The position numbers and the translations under genes were made by a program. From assembly GCA_902783445.1 (NCBI GenBank), contig CACZQX010000132.1, positions 1-11,368 of the forward strand: a stretch of 11,368 nt of DNA. Reading direction: 5' to 3'. This document shows positions 6,497-11,368 of the stretch, one piece after another. The notes beneath the pieces are model-generated. The model searched no databases. It saw only the letters and a program-made list of their open reading frames with translations, and was not told the origin of the DNA. Positions within the stretch are counted from its first letter, which is position 1. Each line of letters opens with the position of its first letter. This stretch comes from an uncultured Lachnospiraceae bacterium. GTDB taxonomy: Bacteria; Bacillota; Clostridia; Lachnospirales; Lachnospiraceae.

Positions 6497-7228
6497 ATGG
6501 CAGTTACAACACCGACACCGCACATAACAGCAAAAAAAGGGGATTTTGCCAAAACTGTTTTGATGCCGGGAGATCCGCTGAGATCTAAGTTTATAGCGGA
6601 AACATTTTTGGAAGATAAAAAACTTGTTAATAATGTAAGAGGAATACAAGGTTATACAGGTTTCTACAAGGGCACAAGGGTGTCCGTTATGGCAAGCGGC
6701 ATGGGAATGCCTTCCATGGGATTGTACTCTTATGAGCTTTTCAGCGGATATGGCGTGGAAAATATTATCAGAATCGGTTCCGCCGGAGCCTTAAAAGGCG
6801 GAATACACGTAAGAGATTTGGTAATCGGAATGAATGCTTGCTATGACACCAATTACGCAAAACAGTACAATTTGCCGGGCACATTCAGCGCCGGTTGTGA
6901 TTATACTTTACTTACCACAATGGTTGAAATAGCAAAGAATAACGGCTTTAACTATCACGTGGGCAGTATTGTTTCCTCGGATGTTTATTACAGTGCAGAT
7001 GAAAGTGTAAATGATAAATGGGCAAGCATGGGAGTGTTGGCGGTTGAAATGGAGGCAGCAGCGTTATATATGAATGCGGCTTATCTTGGAAAACGAGCAA
7101 TTTGCCTATGCACATGTTCAAATCATATATTTACCGGGGAGGAGTTGCCGGCAGAAGAAAGGCAGACATCCTTCGCGGAGATGATGAAAGTAGCTTTGGA
7201 AACAGCCGTGGAGATGGAAAAGAAATAA
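6497..7228 (+). CDS. deoD: Purine-nucleoside phosphorylase, DeoD (hexameric) type, with Asn at the usual general-acid Asp
   Basis: This 243-residue enzyme converts purine (deoxy)nucleosides and phosphate to free base and (deoxy)ribose-1-phosphate. It belongs to the hexameric bacterial NP-I family. By alignment to E. coli DeoD, visible residues include His9 (TPTPHI), Gly25 and Arg29 (MPGDPLRSKFIAE), Arg48 (NNVRG), Arg92 and Ser95 (IRIGSAGAL), the sugar-binding EME (184-186), Ser208 and Arg222 (EERQTSF). The notable difference is Asn209 (codon AAT at 7121-7123) in CSNHIF, where E. coli has Asp204, the residue that protonates purine N7. GGGGG (6485-6489) lies seven bases before the ATG. The gene lies between deoC and deoB with gaps of 23 and 19 bases. 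Confidence 0.95.
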   Translation: MAVTTPTPHITAKKGDFAKTVLMPGDPLRSKFIAETFLEDKKLVNNVRGIQGYTGFYKGTRVSVMASGMGMPSMGLYSYELFSGYGVENIIRIGSAGALKGGIHVRDLVIGMNACYDTNYAKQYNLPGTFSAGCDYTLLTTMVEIAKNNGFNYHVGSIVSSDVYYSADESVNDKWASMGVLAVEMEAAALYMNAAYLGKRAICLCTCSNHIFTGEELPAEERQTSFAEMMKVALETAVEMEKK

Positions 7229-7247
7229 AGAAAAGAAGGGGATTTAA

Positions 7248-8441
7248 GTGAAACGAGCATTTATTATAGTACTTGACAGTGTAGGTGCGGGAGAACTTCC
7301 GGATGCCGCAGATTTTGGCGATAAGGGAAGTCACACTTTGGAAACTATTTCCAAATCGGACAAATTCAATATTCCAAATTTAAAAAAGATGGGAATCGGA
7401 AATATAGAGGGTTTGTCATTTTTGGGAAAAGAAGATGCGCCTACGGCAGCCTATTGCAAGTCGGCGGAAAGTTCAAAGGGAAAAGACACAACCATCGGAC
7501 ATTGGGAAATCGGTGGAGTTATTTCAAATACTCCTCTTCCTACATATCCTAATGGTTTTCCGAAAGAAATCATAGAAGCTCTTGAAGAGCAGACCGGCAG
7601 AAAAGTGCTTTGTAACAAGCCTTATTCGGGAACGGAAGTTATTAAAGATTACGGAAGAGAACATGTAAAAACAGGGGACTTGATAGTATATACATCGGCG
7701 GACAGCGTGCTTCAAATTGCGGCTCACGAGGAAGTAATTCCCGTGGAGGAGCTTTATAATATATGTAAAATCGCAAGGAAGATAATGGTTGGAGAGCATG
7801 CTGTGGGAAGGATTATTGCAAGACCTTTCGTGGGAGAATATCCAAACTACAGCCGCACTTCAAATCGCCATGATTTTAGCATCGAGCCGCCAAAAGATAC
7901 AATATTGGATCTTTTGAAAAACAAGGGCTTTGATACCTTGTCCGTTGGAAAAATCATAGATATATTTGCGGGAAAAGGCATAAAAGAATTTGTGCGTTGC
8001 AGCGGAAATGCCGATGGTATGGCAAAAATACTTGAATATCAAAAAAAGGATTTTAAAGGACTTTGCTTTGTTAATCTTGTGGATTTTGACATGCTCTACG
8101 GACACCGCAATGATATAGATGGCTACGCAAACGCTGTGACGGAGTTCGATAATTGGCTGCCCGAATTTTTAAAGAATATGAAAGATGATGACATTTTGTT
8201 TATTACGGCGGACCACGGCTGCGATCCGGGATATCCCACAACGGACCATACAAGAGAATATGTACCTATTTTGGTATACGGCAAAAATGTTAAGCCCGTT
8301 GATTTGGGCATTAGAAAAACATATGCGGATATAGCGGCAACCATAGCCGACTTATTTGATATAAAAGAATCGGGACTTGAGGGAACAAGCTTTAAGAGTG
8401 AGATATTGGCTTATGGGAAGCTTTGGAAAATAAAAAGGTAA
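7248..8441 (+). CDS. deoB: Phosphopentomutase
   Basis: This 397-residue alkaline-phosphatase-superfamily mutase interconverts (deoxy)ribose-1-phosphate and -5-phosphate, linking the phosphorylases to DeoC and the pentose phosphate pathway. By comparison with the Bacillus cereus enzyme, metal and catalytic positions are intact: Asp10 (VLDSVGAG), the phospho-accepting Thr81 (GKDTTIGHWE), Asp152 (TSADSVLQIAAHEE), Asp281 and His286 (NLVDFDMLYGH), Asp322 and His323 (TADHGCD), and His334 (TTDHTREY). The length is typical. The start is GTG, chosen because AAGGGG (7236-7241) lies six bases upstream and MKRAFIIVLDS is the normal family beginning. The next gene, cdd, begins four bases after the stop, which implies close translational coupling. 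Confidence 0.97.
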   Translation: MKRAFIIVLDSVGAGELPDAADFGDKGSHTLETISKSDKFNIPNLKKMGIGNIEGLSFLGKEDAPTAAYCKSAESSKGKDTTIGHWEIGGVISNTPLPTYPNGFPKEIIEALEEQTGRKVLCNKPYSGTEVIKDYGREHVKTGDLIVYTSADSVLQIAAHEEVIPVEELYNICKIARKIMVGEHAVGRIIARPFVGEYPNYSRTSNRHDFSIEPPKDTILDLLKNKGFDTLSVGKIIDIFAGKGIKEFVRCSGNADGMAKILEYQKKDFKGLCFVNLVDFDMLYGHRNDIDGYANAVTEFDNWLPEFLKNMKDDDILFITADHGCDPGYPTTDHTREYVPILVYGKNVKPVDLGIRKTYADIAATIADLFDIKESGLEGTSFKSEILAYGKLWKIKR

Positions 8442-8445
8442 AGCT

Positions 8446-8853
8446 ATGGGAGAAAACAATAACTACAAGGAATTAATAGAAAAGGCAAAAGGCGCTATGG
8501 AAAATGCCTACGCACCATATTCGGATTTTAAGGTGGGAGCGGCCTTGCTTGCAAAAGACGGACGGATTTTTAGCGGTTGCAACGTGGAAAATGCAGCTTA
8601 CGGTCCATCAAATTGTGCGGAAAGAACAGCCATATTTAAAGCGGTAAGCGAAGGCGTGCGCGACTTTGAGGCCATAGCCATAGTAGGCGGAAAAGCAGGA
8701 GCAATAGAGGACTTTTGCCCACCTTGCGGAGTATGTCGCCAGGTCATGTCAGAGTTTTGTGATAAAGATTTTAGAATCGTTCTTGAAGGGAAAGACGGCG
8801 CGCAAAAGACATTTACTTTGGGAGAACTTTTGCCGGAAAGTTTTAGCCTCTAA
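8446..8853 (+). CDS. cdd: Cytidine deaminase (small homotetrameric type)
   Basis: This 135-residue zinc enzyme deaminates cytidine and deoxycytidine to uridine and deoxyuridine, feeding the pyrimidine phosphorylase two positions downstream of deoB. The substrate-binding GCNVENAAYG (44-53) is present. The catalytic centre is CAERTA (Cys57, Glu59) with PCGVCRQV (Cys94, Cys97), so three cysteines hold zinc, as in the short Bacillus-type enzyme rather than the longer E. coli form. Two further cysteines (Cys91, Cys105) flank the site. The ribosome binding site AAAGG overlaps the end of deoB, seven bases before the ATG. Confidence 0.96.
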   Translation: MGENNNYKELIEKAKGAMENAYAPYSDFKVGAALLAKDGRIFSGCNVENAAYGPSNCAERTAIFKAVSEGVRDFEAIAIVGGKAGAIEDFCPPCGVCRQVMSEFCDKDFRIVLEGKDGAQKTFTLGELLPESFSL

Positions 8854-8919
8854 TAGGGCATAAAGCCATACAAGTTGTGGATAATTTGTTGAAATTCGGC
8901 ATAAAATGGGGATTAAACT

Positions 8920-10218
8920 ATGAGAATGTACGATATCATCCGTAAAAAACGTGACGGAGGAGAACTTTTAAAAGAAGAAATAGATTTTTTTGTAGAGGGA
9001 TATACTAAAGGAAAAATCCCGGATTACCAGGCATCGGCTTTTGCCATGGCTGTGTTTTTTAAAGGCATGACGGAGGAAGAGACTGCAAATTTAACCCTTG
9101 CCATGTCAAAGTCCGGAGATATGGTGGATTTATCGGAGTTTGGAGATAAAACGGTAGATAAACACAGCACCGGCGGTGTGGGAGACAAAACTTCTCTTAT
9201 TATTGCACCGGTAGTTTCCTGTCTTGGGGCCGTAATGGCGAAAATGAGCGGTAGAGGCCTAGGACATACCGGCGGAACAGTAGATAAGTTGGAATCTATA
9301 CCCGGCTTCCGAGTGGAACTTAGTTCAGATGATTTTAAAAAGCAAATTGAAGAAATAGGAGTTGCGATTGTAGGCCAATCCGGAAACTTAGCTCCTGCGG
9401 ATAAAAAGCTCTATGCCCTTCGTGATGTAACGGCAACCGTTGACTGCATTCCTCTTATTGCATCCAGCATAATGAGTAAAAAGCTGGCAGCCGGCGCAAA
9501 GACCATAGTTTTGGATGTTAAATGCGGAAGCGGAGCTTTTATGAAAACTTTGGAGGATGCAAAACTATTGGCCGAAGAAATGGAAAAAATAGGCAAAAAC
9601 TGCGGAAGAAATGTGCTTGCCGTAATAACGGACATGGACAGTCCTCTTGGTCATGCGGTGGGAAATGCTTTGGAAGTAAAAGAGGCAATAGAGGTGCTGA
9701 AAGGGGGCGGTCCGGAGGATTTAAGACAAGAATGCATTTGCCTGTGTTCAAATATGATAGCATTGGAAGAAAACATAAGCTACGACGAGGCAAAAGGGAA
9801 GGTTGAAGAAGTTCTTTCAAACGGAAAAGCCTTCGAGAAATTTAAACAGTGGATTTCAGCTCAGGGTGGAGATATTAAAATGATAGAAAACCCTGATTTG
9901 TTACCAACATCAGCATATACGTATGATGTTATAGCGGAAAGATCCGGGTATATATCAGCGATGAATGCAGAAAGAATAGGGGGCGCGAGCGTAATTTTGG
10001 GTGCAGGAAGAGCAACGAAAGAAGATCCTATTGATTACAGCGCCGGAATCATTATAAAGAAAAAAACGGGGGACTATGTAAAAGAAGGTGAGGTTTTGGC
10101 CAGCCTTCACTCAAATGACGAAAAAGTATTGGAAGATGCGGCTTGGGTTTATAGTTTGGCTCTGACAATAAGTGATGAAAAAGTTGAAAACAAACCGTTG
10201 ATTTTCGAACGCATTTAA
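8920..10218 (+). CDS. pdp: Pyrimidine-nucleoside phosphorylase
   Basis: This 432-residue member of nucleoside phosphorylase family II splits uridine, thymidine and deoxyuridine with phosphate. The phosphate-binding KHSTGGVGDKTS (81-92) and SGRGLGHTGGTVDKLES (110-126) are intact, as are Arg168, Ser183 and Lys187 in LRDVTATVD...ASSIMSKK. Lys108 in AKMSGRG is the residue reported to distinguish Pdp from E. coli-type thymidine phosphorylase, which has Met there; hence pdp rather than deoA, and broader specificity including uridine is expected. The C-terminal domain keeps LGAGR and the biotinyl-like hammerhead (KKKTGDYVKEGEVL). GGGGA (8908-8912) precedes the ATG by seven bases; a second in-frame ATG at 8926 is less well placed. 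The 66-base gap after cdd shows no clear promoter or terminator. Confidence 0.95.
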   Translation: MRMYDIIRKKRDGGELLKEEIDFFVEGYTKGKIPDYQASAFAMAVFFKGMTEEETANLTLAMSKSGDMVDLSEFGDKTVDKHSTGGVGDKTSLIIAPVVSCLGAVMAKMSGRGLGHTGGTVDKLESIPGFRVELSSDDFKKQIEEIGVAIVGQSGNLAPADKKLYALRDVTATVDCIPLIASSIMSKKLAAGAKTIVLDVKCGSGAFMKTLEDAKLLAEEMEKIGKNCGRNVLAVITDMDSPLGHAVGNALEVKEAIEVLKGGGPEDLRQECICLCSNMIALEENISYDEAKGKVEEVLSNGKAFEKFKQWISAQGGDIKMIENPDLLPTSAYTYDVIAERSGYISAMNAERIGGASVILGAGRATKEDPIDYSAGIIIKKKTGDYVKEGEVLASLHSNDEKVLEDAAWVYSLALTISDEKVENKPLIFERI

Positions 10219-10262
10219 GATAATTGTCACATTTGGGGGTTATAATCGGGAACTGACAGATG

Positions 10263-10283
10263 TGTATTATAGAGATTAATACA
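10263..10283. promoter_or_regulatory. Perfect 7-bp inverted repeat, possible operator
   Basis: TGTATTA (10263-10269) and TAATACA (10277-10283) are exact reverse complements around a seven-base spacer. The site ends one base before the candidate -35 of the YitT-family gene. Its size and placement fit a regulator binding site, but a seven-base AT-rich match could arise by chance. Confidence 0.3.
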
Positions 10284-10284
10284 T

Positions 10285-10313
10285 TTGAAATAAAACATAA
10301 TTAAAACTATTAA
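10285..10313 (+). promoter_or_regulatory. Candidate sigma-A promoter for the YitT-family gene
   Basis: TTGAAA (10285-10290; 5 of 6 matches) and TATTAA (10308-10313; 4 of 6) are separated by 17 bases. Initiation near 10320 would give a leader of about 22 bases that begins just upstream of the AGGAG at 10330-10334. Confidence 0.4.
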
Positions 10314-10341
10314 TTTGTTAATAATAATCAGGAGAAAAACA

Positions 10342-11211
10342 TTGCATATAGACAAGAAAAAACTAATCAGAGAATTTTTGCTTATAGCGGCGGGGGCGAT
10401 AATAGCAGCCTTTGCCATCGAGGAATTTCTTGTTCCCAATACGATTTTGGACGGTGGGGTAATCGGTATAGGTATTATGGTTAATAACTTGACTAAGCTA
10501 CCCTTGTCCGCATTAACAATTATATTTAATGTTCCGTTTCTAATAATCGGTTCGAGAAAAATGGGACCGATTTTTATTGTGAAGTCGGCTTTTGCCATGG
10601 TGATATTTTCCATATTCGTTGAGATTTTTAGACCATTACAGGAAGTTACGGACCAATACCTGCTTGCCGTATGCTTCGGTGGTGTGATTTTGGGTCTCGG
10701 TGTCGGTTTTGTAATTCGGTTCGGCGGATGCTTGGATGGCACGGAAACCGTGGCGATAATGCTAAACAAAAGGTTTAAGATGCCGGTAGGCAGAACGGTT
10801 TTGATTTTTAATATAATCATATACGTTATTGCCGGTTTTCTCTTTGGATTCGATCGCGCAATGTATAGTTTGCTTACTTACTTTATAACTTCAAGAATAA
10901 TCGACTGGGTTGAGTCCGGTCTTGATCAGGCAAAAGCAGCTATGATTATAACCAACGAAGGAAAAGAAATTGCGGATAAAATATACAAGGAGCTTGGAAG
11001 AACCGTAACACTTATGGAAGGCGAAGGCTTGGTAAGCGGTAGGAAAGTTGTACTTTACTGCGTCCTTAACCGTTTTGAAGTAAACGAGCTAAGAAGCATT
11101 ATCGACTCTGTAGACCACTCTGCCTTTATTACCGTAAGCGATGTATCGGAAATAATAGGTTCCCATATCAAAAAGACAGAAGCGGAGGTTATTGAAAAAC
11201 TAAAAGATTGA
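10342..11211 (+). CDS. YitT-family membrane protein (DUF161 plus C-terminal DUF2179)
   Basis: This 289-residue protein has an N-terminal membrane region with roughly five or six hydrophobic segments (about residues 11-30, 37-49, 55-71, 78-97, 106-126 and 152-170), then a soluble domain of about 80 residues (roughly 197-275). The repeated motifs LDGGVIGIG (36-44) and GGCLDGTETVA (128-138) are characteristic of the YitT/DUF161 family, and the tail (TVTLMEGEGLVSGRKVVLYCVLNR) fits DUF2179. The family's function is not established; a transport role is often guessed. The start is placed at TTG 10342 because AGGAG (10330-10334) lies seven bases upstream. The more distal in-frame TTG at 10315 has no such site and lies upstream of the probable transcription start. 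It follows pdp by 123 bases and probably has its own promoter. Confidence 0.88.
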   Translation: MHIDKKKLIREFLLIAAGAIIAAFAIEEFLVPNTILDGGVIGIGIMVNNLTKLPLSALTIIFNVPFLIIGSRKMGPIFIVKSAFAMVIFSIFVEIFRPLQEVTDQYLLAVCFGGVILGLGVGFVIRFGGCLDGTETVAIMLNKRFKMPVGRTVLIFNIIIYVIAGFLFGFDRAMYSLLTYFITSRIIDWVESGLDQAKAAMIITNEGKEIADKIYKELGRTVTLMEGEGLVSGRKVVLYCVLNRFEVNELRSIIDSVDHSAFITVSDVSEIIGSHIKKTEAEVIEKLKD

Positions 11212-11237
11212 ATCAGCGTTATTTGCTGACTGGCAGA

Positions 11238-11266
11238 TTGAATGACAATGAAAAAGATGATATATT
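11238..11266 (+). promoter_or_regulatory. Candidate sigma-A promoter for the gene starting at 11297
   Basis: TTGAAT (11238-11243; 4 of 6 matches) and TATATT (11261-11266; 5 of 6) are 17 bases apart, and TGA before the second hexamer makes it an extended -10. The leader would be about 25 bases. Confidence 0.45.
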
Positions 11267-11296
11267 AAATGTATATAAAATAGTGGGGTGATTGCT

Positions 11297-11368
11297 ATGA
11301 AATTTAAATATGTAAGAATTCAGGGGCGCGAAAAAGCCGTAAATACAAACTGGGGAAAAGGTATTTTC
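11297..11368 (+). CDS. Unidentified protein, N-terminal 24 residues (3' end outside window)
   Basis: An ATG with GGGGTG (11284-11289) seven bases upstream opens a frame that runs off the window. The visible start, MKFKYVRIQGREKAVN followed by TNWGKGIF, is basic and not obviously a signal peptide or membrane segment. I do not recognise the family from so few residues. The promoter match upstream and the strong ribosome binding site support a real gene. Confidence 0.65.
   Translation, partial: MKFKYVRIQGREKAVNTNWGKGIF

Noticed and set aside
9522..9820. Alternative plus-strand (9522-9806) and minus-strand (9539-9820) open frames inside pdp
   Set aside because: Both overlap conserved Pdp sequence, have biased composition from the purine-rich strand, and lack ribosome binding sites.
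10224..10246. TTGTCA and TATAAT after pdp as a promoter
   Set aside because: Both hexamers look good but are only 11 bases apart, too close for sigma-A.
10227..10820. 197-codon minus-strand frame opposite the YitT-family gene
   Set aside because: Its product is rich in Ile, Thr and Pro, as expected for the antisense of a membrane protein, whereas the plus frame has clear YitT motifs and a good ribosome binding site.
11213..11229. TCAGC/GCTGA hairpin after the YitT-family gene as a terminator
   Set aside because: The stem is only five base pairs with a seven-base loop, and no T-tract follows.
1..11368. CRISPR array, tRNA or rRNA genes, defence or phage genes
   Set aside because: No regularly spaced direct repeats, no tRNA- or rRNA-like segments, and no transposase, integrase, nuclease or phage-like coding sequences were seen.

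Overview
The window looks like chromosomal DNA of a low-GC Clostridia member, most likely of the family Lachnospiraceae. The evidence is AT-rich intergenic DNA, frequent TTG/GTG starts behind strong GGAGG-type ribosome binding sites, Firmicutes-type enzymes (Pdp rather than DeoA, Cdd, YitT), and an 88-residue protein of a kind I associate with Lachnospiraceae. Family-level placement is inference. I see no phage, transposase, CRISPR, tRNA or rRNA genes.

Layout. Positions 1-330 are the C-terminal end of glucose-6-phosphate isomerase. It converges on a DMT/EamA-family transporter (603-1562, minus). The gap between them is almost entirely one long imperfect inverted repeat (332-609) with nested hairpins and T-rich tracts on both strands. 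It resembles a MITE-like dispersed element and could terminate both genes. A second block (1805-5298, plus) encodes a metallo-beta-lactamase-fold hydrolase, an aldo/keto reductase, a Gfo/Idh/MocA dehydrogenase and a HAD phosphatase. The last three are tightly spaced, and the substrate is not evident. A small conserved protein of unknown function follows on the minus strand (5316-5582).

The third block (5793-10218, plus) is a nucleoside-catabolism operon: deoC, deoD, deoB, cdd, pdp. Cytidine deaminase converts cytidine to uridine. DeoD and Pdp phosphorolyse purine and pyrimidine nucleosides to bases and (deoxy)ribose-1-phosphate. DeoB isomerises the sugar to the 5-phosphate, and DeoC splits deoxyribose-5-phosphate into glyceraldehyde-3-phosphate and acetaldehyde. 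No nucleoside transporter or deo repressor lies in the window. A YitT-family membrane protein (10342-11211, TTG start) follows, and then the first 24 codons of an unidentified gene.

Most of the window is ordinary metabolism. The items most worth a second look are the 278-bp inverted repeat with an open reading frame in its core, an Asp-to-Asn replacement at the catalytic general-acid position of DeoD, and the functionally unassigned four-enzyme cluster.
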